Shown here piece by piece: positions 20,258 through 30,855 of a stretch of DNA of 64,000 bases; the first letter of the stretch is position 1; each line of letters starts with the position of its first letter. The position numbers and the translations under genes are program-made. The notes beneath the pieces are model-generated. The model did no database searches, was not told where the DNA came from, and saw nothing but the letters and a program-made list of their open reading frames with translations. Origin of the DNA: Platanthera guangdongensis (Eukaryota > Streptophyta > Magnoliopsida > Asparagales > Orchidaceae); contig CM077147.1 of assembly GCA_039583875.1 (NCBI GenBank), positions 154,217,846 to 154,281,845 of the forward strand, in the 5' to 3' direction.

Positions 20258-23200
20258 TGTCACAACCCGCATTTTCTCAACGATAAAGTCGTATCAGAGC
20301 AAGAGAAAACACGTGCCGTGATGCCACGTCATGCAGGGGATAACTGCACACGCTCAGGCAAAACTCCAGACCTTTGATTTTAAGGAAATTCGTTGATTAA
20401 TTATGAAAGAAAACCGATTATGTTGAAAGGCCGCATCCCTCGGCACGGTGGATCAGCTAGTCCACAATAAAAGTATATTTATACGCAACAGAAAATACTT
20501 TGGTTCGATTAAGTTGACATCCTAAATGAGCATAAGTGTCCCCGAGGGACAACTCATGGTATGCACGACTCTAAAGTGGATATAATATATATAGGAAAGA
20601 TAGTCTTTTTACGCTAAGGAAATATAGTGTCTTCGTTTTATAAATATGTTATGCATGATGTACATATAATAATGTTTTTAGGGTTTAAAAATATCTAACA
20701 TGCAACCTAGCATAAATCCTTCCCAGAAGCAAGTAAACAACCACAAATAAGCAAAAATAGCAGTTTAAGTTCATACCCAGCATCGCAAGAAGCCACCAGT
20801 GGGCGCCAACAACCTGACACGAACCCACTGGTGAGTATGTAGGTCTATACAGAAAGGTAAAGAACTACCTCACAAAATTGGGGATCGGCTGTCTCAGCTA
20901 CCCAAGAGGCCGCAAACCAGCCCCTCCAAAAGAACTAGCCGCTGAACCGGCTACAACCTGGACCTGAGGCATTCAAGAAAAGAACACCTCAGCAAGGAAA
21001 TAATCAAAAAGAGTAAGTAAAGCATTAGAATTATGAGCAAAAAGAAGGGTTTACCAACCCGGCAACAAACTGCTATATGCAAAAGAAAGAGAAATGACAG
21101 TAATAAAAGAGCACTGTCTAAAGCACATCAAAGCACACCAAGTGCGAGCAATAAAAGCAACATGCCCAACGAATGAGTCTAACATTCCTAATACGTGGGT
21201 AAGTGGCAGTGGTCAAAACATGGATCTGAATACATAACCAAAATCAGATCCAAAAAGGGCTAAGGGGTTACCAGTGGCAGCTTTAGGGTCCCACACACAC
21301 CAACCCAAACCGGGGCAAAAAGGCGGTGGCCACAGCTCTCCACATCAAAATACACCCCTCTAGAGGCCACTAAAACTCCACCACCTGCCACAACCCAAGA
21401 GTCGGCGAGCAAAATTAGCCGAACACCCAATACCACCCCCTAGAGAAAGGGAAAAGTCACACTAACAACCCTAAGGAAACACACGAACCTAGGACAGAAA
21501 GGTCGAGCCCACTCGACGCAGCGTTGAGTAAGCTCCACTCACATGATGCCTAAAAATACTTAGCCGCAAGCCCTACGCTGGGTGACGGCGTGGAGTGAGC
21601 TCGGCTCACTCGACGCTGTCAGCGCTTTCCACTTAGGGTAAACGTAAGTCTTGTTAAAATCGCAGCCTAAGCTCTCTCATTGCGAGAAAGCAGAGAGTTA
21701 GAAATTTAATCCCAACCCTCTGTTCCGTCCTAACTACTCGGGACTATCGCAACCAAACCTGAACCACCTCTACCGCAGCCTCACCCTAACTCTAGCTACC
21801 CACTGAACACCAAACCTCAGACAAAAGAGAGAACCTTGGTTTAAAAGGACAATAAAACAGCCCATGGACGAAATGAATGAAGGAAACATCCTACTGTTCT
21901 AATTTCTAAGGAGGAAAAAATAAAGAAAACAGAAGTATTGTATAGGAAAAGAAAAGAGAACAGAGCAAGAGTTAGAATATTTTGGCAAGGGCAAGGGAGC
22001 CACTTGCCTCTACCTCTCCGGAAACACAACAACCACACAACCTCTTGGCTCCTGCGGCAAGATCGGCCACCTAGAAGACCAAAGCTGAAACTTGAGGAAG
22101 GAAAAGGAATCATATGTTAGAAATTCCTGGAATCAACCCTAAATCAAGAAAAAAAACTTACATGGAAGGGAAGATCTACACGAGAGCAAGCCAAAACCGC
22201 TATCTCCCGAGAAAAACGAGCTCCCTCCCGCAATCGCCGGCCAAAACACCCACTGCCTCCTCTCAAAACCCTTCCGCTGGAAGCTCTCCAGACTCGGGAA
22301 CAATGAAAAAAAATGAGGAGGAAAAACGGTTCACGGCAACAAAAGAGATTCTCAGGAAAAAGTACGGAAAACGCCCAAGACACGCCCGTGACACGCTCCG
22401 ACACGCCCGTGTCACGAGGCGTGTACTAACTCGACGAACGTCGATCTCCACTCGACGAAACACGGGACACGCCCGCGACACGCCCGTGACACGGCCTGAC
22501 ACGCCCGTGTCATGGGGCGTGTACTCACGCACCTACCCACTCGACGAAAGTCGATCTCCACTCAACGAAGCAAGGGACATGCCCTGTGACACGCCCGTGT
22601 CACAGGCCGTGTACCGACCCGAACACCGCCCGACGATCGAGGAGCGCCGATCGTCGAACATAGAGACACGCCCCAGTATCACGCCTGTGTCCGACACGAC
22701 ACGCCCGTGACACGACCGTGTTCTCACTAAAACATGGCCTGACGACCATCGAGCGCAGCTCGACGAACCGAAGGGGGACACGCCCGTGCCATGCCCGTGT
22801 CACGGCCGTGTTCCTACAAAACTCCGTCGACCAACAATCCGTCGTCCAGAGAAACGGGAGCTCTACCCGAGCACGACACGCCCTGGGTCACGGGCGTGAC
22901 CCAGGCCGTGTCACCCAAACTTACACAGAAAAAGAAACCTGCTATCACCTAGCAAACAAGAGACAAGGCACCAGCCTACAAGCTCAGCCACAACAGACCA
23001 CGCACAGCACATCAAACATTACAAACTTGCAGCTAACCAAAGATGAACGTCGAAACGACCTGAAAGCAAACGATCCCGGATCTCGACCAAAACCAAAACC
23101 AAAACAACGGTGAGGTCGAAGGCAACATCCGACGATCGCACACTCGGGCAACACCTCCCGAAGCAAAACACAAGCATTTCCCTAAGAGGCCCAACCGAGT

Positions 23201-23370
23201 CACCAAAACAGACTCCGGCTAGCTGGGGAAACTTGCCAACTGGCTACAACCAGGCTACACAAGGAACCTACAGAGCTAGGACCGTGCTCTACACCGACGA
23301 AGGGCCGGAAATGCGTCATCGTAATGCCAATCCAATATCAAACAAAACAAAGAAAAACCGGGGCGTTACA
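20258..23370 (-). mobile_element. Full-length LTR (minus), 3113 bp
   Basis: In minus-strand sense it begins TGTAACGCCCCGG (ending at 23370) and finishes GGGTTGTGACA (at 20258). It contains a cluster of ACACGCCCGTG-type palindromes at 22375-22920. Its last 1.06 kb is about 98 percent identical by eye to the inverted fragment at 27402-28459. Several ORFs in it (for example 22114-22710) come from the repeat motifs. Confidence 0.85.
22375..22920. repeat. CG-palindrome cluster in the LTR
   Basis: ACACGCCCGTG(A/T)CACG and GACACGCCC...GGGCGTG inverted pairs recur at least ten times, interspersed with ACTCGACGAA(A/C)GTCGA motifs. The block is equivalent in type and position to that in the nested gypsy element at 5757-6325, read on the other strand. 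Confidence 0.75.
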
Positions 23371-23387
23371 GCCACTCCCCCTAAAAG
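23371..23387 (-). other. Polypurine tract (minus)
   Basis: In minus-strand sense CTTTTAGGGGGAGTGGC runs up to the LTR start TGTAACGCC. This confirms that the left LTR is the 3' LTR of the minus-strand element. Confidence 0.75.
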
Positions 23388-23497
23388 AAAGTTTCTCCTC
23401 GAAACTTTACTCACAACACTCCTATGAAGAAGGAGAGAGAAAGAGCCAGGAAAAGGTTATATAAACATAAATAAAACAGAACATACCAGGCACAAGT

Positions 23498-26400
23498 TCA
23501 GGGAAACAGATGAGGGTGAGCCTCCCTCATAGCCGACTCCAACTCCCAAGTCGCGCTTTCTACATCCTGATTCCTCCATAAAATTTTAACCATCAGAATA
23601 GACTTCTTCCGCAGCGCACGAACCTGAGAATCCAGAATGCGTACAGGCACCTCCAAATAAGAAAGATTCGGCTCCAACTGAGGCATAGAATCCAAAACCT
23701 GTCTGCCATTCGTTACACATTTTCACAGCTGACTGACGTGGAAGACATTATGCACGCCAGGGAAATTTGCGGGCAACGCCAGCCTATAAGCTGATATCCC
23801 AATCTGCTCAACAATCGGAAACGGGCCCACATACCTCGGGTCCAACTTCCTGCTCTTGCCAAAACGCTTGACTCCGATCAACGGGGAGACCTTTAAGAAC
23901 ACTGAGTCCCCCACCACAAATTCCAAGTCTGATCTACGCCGGTTGGCATTCTTCTCGTATCTCTCCTGGGCTATCCGAAACTTTTCCCGTATAAGCTTCA
24001 CAGTGGTTTCCATCTCCTCGAGCGCTTCTGGTCCCAACAAAGGGTTCTCGCCCACCTCAGCCCAAAACAAGGGAGTCCTGCAGCGTCTCCCATACAAAGC
24101 TTCAAAAGGAGCCATTTGCAAGCTTTCTTGATAGCTGTTGTTATACGCAAATTCCATAAGCCGCAAGCGCTCATCCCACGCTCCTCCGTGGTCCAGAATA
24201 TAGCATCGGATCATATCTTCCACAATCTGATTCACTCGCTCTGTCTGACCATTGGTTTGCGGATGATAAGCCGTGGAATATCTCAAATCTGTACCCAACC
24301 CTTCTTGAAGGCTCTTCCAAAAACGAGACATAAACCTGGAGTCTCGATCTGATATGATACTCACGGGTACACCATGCAATCTAATAACCTCATCCAGATA
24401 CAACTCGACTATCTTCCTCATCGGATAATCGATCTTAAATGGTACGAAGTGAGCACTCTTCGTCAATCGGTCTACGATCACCCAAACTGAATCATGCCCT
24501 TTAGGAGATCTCGGTAAGCCTGTGATGAAATCCATCGAAATACTCTCCCACTTCCACATCGGAATCTCTAAGGGAGTTAGCTTGCCACCAGGCCTCCCGT
24601 GGTCGGCCTTCACACGCCTGCAAGTGAAGCACTCAGAAACAAATCTGGCTATGTCCTTCTTCATCCCACACCACCAGGCGATCTGCTTTAAATCATGATA
24701 CATCTTGGTAGACCCTGGATGGTAGACAACGCTAGATCCGTGGGCTTCTCTGCACACCATATCCCGGATATCTCCAACTGCGGGAATGCAAAACCTGCCA
24801 CGATACTTCAAGGTACCCGCATCATCTACAGAGAAATCTGGTAGCTCACCTTTTTCAGCTCGAAGGTACAAATGCAGAAGATCGGGATCATCCTTCTGAT
24901 GCAGTCGCGTAAGCGCAATCCACGAAGGTTCTGCCACTGCCAAGCTACTCTGCGAATCGCAGCTTCCCACAGAAATGTCCATCAAAAGAAACTCTTCCAC
25001 TAGACGCTCGGCGGAGAGATTGAAAATCTTACCTGACTTCCGACTCAGGGCATCGGCCACCACATTCGCTTTACCCGGATGGTACTGAATTTCAACATCA
25101 TAGTCGGCCACGTACTCCAACCACCGCCGCTGGCGCAGATTCAACTCTTTCTGAGTGAAGACATACTTCAAACTCTTATGATCCGTGAAAATCTTGCACT
25201 GCGCGCCATATAGCAAATGCCTCCATAATTTCAACGCATAGATCACAGCTGCAAACTCCAGGTCATGCGTAGGGTAATTCCTCTCATGAGTCTTTAGCTG
25301 CCTCGACCCGTACGCAATCACCTTCCCGCCCTGCATCAATACGCAGCCCAGTCCGACGTGCGACGCGTCCACATATATATCATACTCACTATCTTCAGTA
25401 GGCAAGGATAAAATTGGAGCCGAACATAACCTCCTCTTTAGTTCCTCAAAAGCCTCCTCACACTTGCCATCCCATATGAAGGCTATATTTTTCTGCGTCA
25501 ACCTGGTCAACGGCGCAGACAAGGTGGAGAATCCCTCTACAAATCTTCTATAATATCCAGCCAAGCCCAAGAAGCTTCTGATCTCTTTGGGAGTAACAGG
25601 CCTCGCCCATTCCATCACAGCAGCGATCTTTTCCGGGTCCACCGATATTCCCTCCTTATTCACCACGTGGCCGAGAAAAGAGACTTGAGGCAACCAAAAT
25701 TCGCATTTGCTCAGCTTGGCGTATAGCTTGTGGTCTCTCAGAGTCGCCAAGACCAGACGCAAATGCCGATCATACTCCTCCGCATTCTTAGAATACACCA
25801 AAACGTCATCTATAATGACAATCACAAACTTATCCAGAAAATCCTTGAAAACTCTATTCATCAGATCCATAAAAGCTGAGGGCGCATTAGTCAAACCAAA
25901 TGACATAACTAAAAACTCAAAATGCCCATGACGAGAGCGGAACGCCGTCCGCGGAACATCTGACTCCTGAATCCTCAACTGGTGATAGCCCGAACGAAGA
26001 TCTATCTTGGAAAACACGGCACTACCACGCAGTTGGTCAAACAGATCGTCAATCCGAGGCAAAGGGTACCTGTTCTTAATAGTAACCTTGTTCAGTTCTC
26101 TATAATCGATGCATAGCCTCATCGACCCATCCTTCTTTTTAACGAACAACACTGGTGCACCCCATGGTGAAGAACTCGGCCTAATGAACCCTTTTGCCAA
26201 CATCTCATCCAGCTGAATTCGCAACTCTTCCAGCTCTCGCGGGGCCATCCGGTATGGCGCCTTGGCAATAGGACGCGTGCCTGGCTCCAAATCTATAGCA
26301 AACTCGACATCTCGATCGGGTGGAAGACCGGGAAGATCATCAGGAAACACATCGGAGAAGTCACACACCACAGGGATCTCTTGCAAACACGGCACTCCAA

Positions 26401-26875
26401 CAACTGACCCTACCAGAGAGACCAAACAGGCAAAACAGCCAGAACCAAGCAACTTCCGAGCACGCACCGCAGAAATGACTGGAGACTCCTGGAGAGAATA
26501 CCCAAAAACGCTCCCTGGCTGACCGTTGTCTTTGATGAAGTCCAGGCGCTTACCCTTGCACTGGATAACAGCATCGTACCTTGACAACCAGTCCATGCCC
26601 AAGATAACATCGAAGTCCTCCAGGTCAATCGCCTTCAGATCTGCCTTGGCTACAAAATCCCCCAACAAAATCGGACAATCCAGGACACCCAGGTCCGTAA
26701 CCACAGAGTCGCCGGAGGGGAACTTAACGCAAAAGGCACCACCAACACGATCTAGGCCCAAACTGAACCGCTCCACGAAGGCTCTAGCCACAAACGAGTG
26801 GGTAGCGCCTGAATCGAAGAGAACGCGCGCCCAGCGGTTCTTTACCTTAAATCGTCCTACAAATAGCGCACGCAT
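23498..26875 (-). pseudogene. pol: pol of the inverted-LTR gypsy element, one stop near the end
   Basis: A single 1050-codon frame (26875-23723) carries all enzymatic domains: protease ([12 protein letters not shown]), reverse transcriptase ([20 protein letters not shown]), RNase H ([20 protein letters not shown]) and integrase. The integrase has an HHCC domain ([14 protein letters not shown]) and a DDE core ([29 protein letters not shown]). It stops at VFHVSQL, where family members continue with RKC; here TGA replaces an arginine codon. The frame then continues to 23498 with a chromodomain-type tail (SILMVKILWRNQ, ATWELE). This is the best preserved coding sequence in the window. Confidence 0.9.
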
Positions 26876-27401
26876 CTAAGGAAACAAACTCTAAAATGAA
26901 AACTACAACCACAAAGGGATCATAACGAAACGACTGAGGAGAAGCCAAACCTGAGATAACCTGGGTCGAAGTCTGCGCTTCGTCTGCCGAAAGCACATTC
27001 AGCTTCCCCTTTCCTCTATCCAATTGCTGAGGCGGTGGCAAAGCCTGGAGGGGAACTGGCTGCAGAACAGGCTGGAGCTGTGGGCACTTTGTCTTGAGAT
27101 GACCCTTCTGCCCACACTGAAAACAGACCTTATCTCTTAACCAGCAACGAGCAGCATCATGCCCCTTCCTTCCACACAAGGCACACACCAAGTCTCCTCT
27201 GAGATCACCCTGAATTGCGTGCACCTGTTTCTTCTTCTGCGCTCCAAACCTTTTGTAACACTTCTCAAATGGGTGGCCTGGCCGGCCACAAAAACTACAA
27301 ACCTCTTTGTTCTTCTTTCTCGAGACCGCATCGGGTTCCTGAGGGCTCTTCCCTCCACCGGACTTCCGCTTATCCTACCACAACTGCTGACCTCTATTCT
27401 T
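26876..27401 (-). pseudogene. gag: Partial gag with three zinc knuckles
   Basis: Only the nucleocapsid end of gag remains. Three CX2CX4HX4C knuckles follow one another: CSFCGRPGHPFEKC, CALCGRKGHDAARC and CFQCGQKGHLKTKC, then a proline/glutamine-rich linker. Most gypsy gag proteins have one knuckle. The capsid part is lost at the junction with the inverted LTR fragment at about 27402, and a TAG lies upstream of the first knuckle. The gag frame and the protease ATG at 26875 are in different frames, so either a frameshift mutation or a recoding site lies at about 26850-26890. Confidence 0.75.
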
Positions 27402-28459
27402 GGCCCGGTTTGGGTTGGTGTGTGTGGGACCCTAAAGCTGCCACTGGTGACCCCTTAGCCCTTTTGGATTTGATTTTGGTTATTTATTCAGATCCATGTT
27501 TTGACCACTACCACTTACCCACGTATTAGGAATGTTAGACTCATTCGTTGGGCATGTTGCTTTTATTGCTCGCACTTGGTGTGCTTTGCTGTGCTTTAGA
27601 CAGTGCTCTTTTATTACTCTCATGTCTCTTTCTTTTGCATATAGAAGTTTGTTGCCGGGTTGGTAAACCCTTCTTTTTGCTCATAATTCTAATGCTTTAC
27701 TTACTCTTTTTGATTATTTCCTTGCTGAGGTGTTCTTTTCTTGAATGCCTCAGGTCCAGGTTGTAGCCGGTTCAGCGGCTAGTTCTTTTGGAGGGGCTGG
27801 TTTGCGGCCTCTTGGGTAGCTGACACAGCCGATCCCCAATTTTGTGAGGTAGTTCTTTACCTTTCTGTATAGACCTACATACTCACCAGTGGGTTCGTGT
27901 CAGGTTGTTGGCGCCCACTGGTGGCTTCTTGCGATGCTAGGTATGAACTTAAACTGCTGTTTTTGCCTATTTGTGGTTGTTTACTTGCTTCTGGGAAGGA
28001 TTTATGCTAGGTTGCATGTTAGATATTTTTAAACCCTAAAAGCATTATTATATGTACATCATGCATAACATATTTATAAAACGAAGACACTATATTTCCT
28101 TAGTGTAAAAAGACTATCTTTCCTATATATATTATATCCACTTTAGAGTCGTGCATACCATGAGTTGTCCCTCGGGGACACTTATGCTCATTTAGGATGT
28201 CAACTTAATCGAAGCAAAGTATTTTCTGCTGCGTATAAATATACTTTTATTGTGGACTAGCTGATCCACCGTGCCGAGGGATGCGGCCTTTCAACATAAC
28301 CGGTTTTCTTTCATAATTAATCAACGAATTTCCTTAAAATCAAAGGTCTGGAGTTTTGCCTGAGCGTGTGCAGTTATCCCCTGCATGACGTGACATCACG
28401 ACACGTGTTTTCTCTTGCCCTGATACGACTTTATCGTTGAGAAAATGCGGATTGTGACA
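27402..28459 (+). mobile_element. Inverted 3'-terminal LTR fragment (plus)
   Basis: From GGCCCGGTTTGGGTTGG to GGATTGTGACA this is the reverse complement of 20258 to about 21326, with roughly 98 percent identity by eye. It includes TATAAATATA near 28235. It represents about the last third of the LTR, joined in the wrong orientation to the truncated gag. Confidence 0.85.
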
Positions 28460-28464
28460 CGTGT

Positions 28465-29222
28465 ACTATACATTACAGAAGCCCTAATTTTAGAAAGTCA
28501 TCAAAACAATAATGAAAATTGTACAAAAACTGTTCAAGTCCAAATTTCTCGAGACGTCACGTGAACACTCCAGATCACTCGATGAAACAATCAAAAACAC
28601 TTGAGAGAGAGCTTGTGTGAGATGTTTGGACTTCACAAGACCTTTTGACGAATTAGATGAATCCTCTTGAGAGTACTCGATGAATTTTGTTGAGTACACG
28701 ACAAGTTTACTTGAACTGGCTAAGTGTTCAAACTTTCTCTAGAACCTTAAGACAGTTACCATGACTTCTCGAAAGTACTCGAAAAATTTTATGAGTACTC
28801 ACATAAGTACTCGATGAATTCGCCGAGTATATACGAGAGGTCTAAGCTATTTTACCTTAGTAATTTTGGACAATAGTTCTCAATGATATCTCAAGTACTC
28901 CCGTGATCACTCGACAAATTCTATGAGTGCTTATGTGAGTTCTTGATGAATTTAACAAGACATCACGAGATCACTCGACGAAATAAGGAATTACACCCCA
29001 TTAGAGAGATTACACTTTAGTTAACATAATGATCTATAAAATAAGGAATTACATTGTACAAAATAGTGTTTGGAGACCCATTGTAACCTGACAATGGTTT
29101 GTACTTGGAAATTAAGACCTGCACCGCACATAACTAAAATCAACATCAAATACAAACTCAATTCAACTTAGTTCAAGAGACATTTCTTCAAATCAATGAT
29201 ATTGTGGATACAATACTCAAAA
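28465..29222 (-). mobile_element. Old minus-strand SIRE-like LTR, right part (U3)
   Basis: This continues the LTR begun at 19594 after the gypsy insertion. ACTCGATGAATT-like motifs recur about eight times between 28575 and 28985. The end (TTCTTCAAATCA, then CAATACTCAAAA) matches the terminal part of the younger SIRE-type LTR. Directly after it ATCTTCCCTTATTTGAAGAA matches, in antisense, the polypurine tract that adjoins the younger 3' LTR. The ORF 28490-28699 is not supported as a gene. Confidence 0.6.
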
Positions 29223-29419
29223 ATCTTCCCTTATTTGAAGAATTCAGAACCCCATATACTATGTTGAATTGCACAAAAAATAAAGCATACAAGAAACACT
29301 GAAATGACAAAAAAAGAGTATAATAGAGATCCACAAAATAATAATATTAATTTAAGTGTTTCTTGTGGCATCCCAAGACATTCACAACATAACTGAGCAT
29401 AAAGAAATAATAGTCTTAG
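29223..29419 (-). mobile_element. Antisense polypurine tract and short internal remnant of the old minus element
   Basis: The tract at 29223-29242 is followed by about 180 bp of A-rich DNA resembling the 3' untranslated internal part of the younger SIRE-type element. After that the orientation flips to plus-strand U5 sequence. The rest of the minus element is missing. Confidence 0.45.
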
Positions 29420-29690
29420 AATTGTCCTTGTGTTCCTAAGGCAGGAGTCTTGGACCCTGAGTTATAAGATTTGAAGATCTGAGTTTTGGAGAAGATTACT
29501 GATGCTAGTACACTGCTAGATAGACAAAGGGGAAAAATGGATGTACCTATCTTGGGGAACAACTATAAATTATTGTGTCCTTGTGTTGTGTGCTTGATTG
29601 TGCTGTGATTATTCTTCTACATTAGCAAATAATTACAAAAAGTGTGAACATGTATTCGCCCCTAGGTGGATAGATTGCCCCTTAACTTAT
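29420..29690 (+). mobile_element. Old plus-strand SIRE-like LTR, U5 remnant
   Basis: GAGTTATAAGATTTGAAGAT, CTGCTAGATAGACAAAGGGG, GGATGTACC...CTTGGGGAACAAC and GTATTCGCCCCTAGGTGGAT align in order with the sense-strand U5 of the younger SIRE-type LTR. The upstream U3 is missing. It is followed by a degenerate primer site. Confidence 0.6.
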
Positions 29691-29710
29691 AGGTGGTATT
29701 ACTGGAAGGT
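29691..29710 (+). other. Degenerate primer-binding site
   Basis: GGTGGTATTACTGGAAGGTT resembles AGTGGTATCAAAGCGAGGTT of the younger element (tRNA-iMet type) and stands at the expected distance before gag. Confidence 0.45.
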
Positions 29711-29772
29711 TGTTCATAAAGAAACTAATAGTTTAAATAAGATGTACTCAAGGGATTTACTATCTGCCCACC

Positions 29773-30061
29773 ATGCCTGCTGGAGAAAACTACAAAGAGC
29801 CATGTTCTATGAAGTTTCCCATTAGTTGCATGGAAAACTTTCCTATTTGAAAAGGAAGAGTCTGGTTGTTAATGGAAGCTTCTAATCCAAGGATCTTCAT
29901 CACTATTGAAGAAGGTGAATTTGTTCAACTAAAGCCTCAACCATAGATCCAACCAAACAAGTTCCTAAGAAGTATAATGAGATGGTTAAAGATGAGATTA
30001 CACTTGTAACTATGGATAAGAGAGCTAAAAATATACTAGTCATTGCAACTGATGACTATAC
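29773..30061 (+). pseudogene. gag: Old SIRE-like gag, first fragment
   Basis: ATG at 29773 opens MPAGENYKEPCSMKFPI. A disturbed stretch follows, then MEASNPRIFITIEEGEF and EITLVTMDKRAKNILV, clearly homologous to the gag of the younger SIRE-type element (MEASDPRIYIT, MDKRAQNIIV). It stops at the Tat element (30062). The frame resumes at 42943 and again at 55791, so two later elements cut this gag. Confidence 0.75.
30057..30061 (+). other. Left target-site duplication TATAC of the Tat element
   Basis: TATAC also occurs at 42938-42942, directly after the right LTR. The match is perfect, and the old gag frame is continuous across the pair. Confidence 0.85.
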
Positions 30062-30682
30062 TGTTGAAGCTAGGAAAAATCCCAACATCAAATTCGGACC
30101 AAAGCCTCCTAAGGTTACCGGTTTGGAGGTCAGATCAGAAGGTTAGGGTGACTAGGACGGAGAACCAAGTCAAACAGGACCCCAGATATTGCGGCGGGAA
30201 GGTCCCACCACGTACCCGGATGCTCAAAAGGAGCAGGCCCTTATCAACCAAAGATGGCCGAACTGAGTATGAGGGAGACTCGCTGGTGACGAAGTTGCGA
30301 GGTCGCGACTTGATCTCTAAGGAAAGGGAATCCAAAGACTCGGCTAGTATCTCAAAAGTGAAGCTCGCGAGTATCCTGTAGAGGATTTCCAGTGCCTCAC
30401 CTCGTACCCCTAGGGTCCTATTTATATTCAAATCCAAGGAGGGGGGGGGTCATATTTATACCCCACCACTGGCGACTAGGCGGCTTCCAGAGGAACTCGC
30501 ACGGGCTGGGCGAGTATCTCGCCTAGTCGCCTACCTCGCGAGTATGTGAGGGGAGCTCGCCTATACTCGCTCAGGCCTTCCGCGATCTTGTATGCTGACT
30601 TTGACTCTTCTTGACTTGTTGACCTTGACTTCTGCTGACCTGGTTGTGGTAGGACCCACCCTCGACGAATACAGGTTGTACA
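30062..30682 (-). mobile_element. 3' LTR of the Tat element
   Basis: In minus-strand sense it begins TGTACAACC (at 30682) and ends GCTTCAACA (at 30062). It contains two reversed TATA boxes (TATAAATA near 30453-30460 and 30418-30426), a G-tract of ten bases, and CTCGCGAG / ACTCGC motifs upstream of the TATA box in minus sense. It matches 42319-42937. Confidence 0.88.
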
Positions 30683-30704
30683 CAATCCCCGCTCTTTCTG
30701 AGCG
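30683..30704 (-). other. Polypurine tract of the Tat element
   Basis: In minus-strand sense AGAAAGAGCGGGGATTG leads directly into the LTR start TGTACAACC. Confidence 0.7.
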
Positions 30705-30798
30705 ATATAGGAGCTTGGAAAGAATCATCCAACAATTATTCGGCGAGCTGCTATGCCGAGTATCAAACTTGCTCACAACTGATTACTGCCTGTTGATC

Positions 30799-30810
30799 TT
30801 TATAAATAGG
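30799..30810 (+). promoter_or_regulatory. TATA box of antisense gene A
   Basis: TTTATAAATAGG lies 55 bases before the ATG at 30856 and about 120 bases outside the LTR. Its position and sequence fit an independent plus-strand Pol II promoter. Confidence 0.6.
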
Positions 30811-30855
30811 GGGGGGGGGGTGGCACTTCAAACGGGTCTCCAGTGCTCGCGTACA

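Larger units (their letters stand above)
20258..28459 (-). mobile_element. Ty3/gypsy chromovirus-type element with LTRs in opposite orientation
   Basis: Both outer ends are the U5 (3') end of the same LTR family. The left end starts TGTCACAACC, the reverse complement of an LTR terminus. The right end finishes GGATTGTGACA in the sense direction. Between them are a full 3.1-kb minus LTR, a minus pol, a minus partial gag and a plus-strand LTR fragment. A perfect CGTGT duplication flanks the whole unit, and the old SIRE-like LTR continues on both sides, so this is one insertion. The pol tail and primary structure fit a Tekay-like chromovirus. Confidence 0.85.

Noticed and set aside
22114..22710. 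198-residue plus-strand ORF
   Set aside because: It lies wholly inside the gypsy LTR and covers the palindrome cluster; no domain is present.
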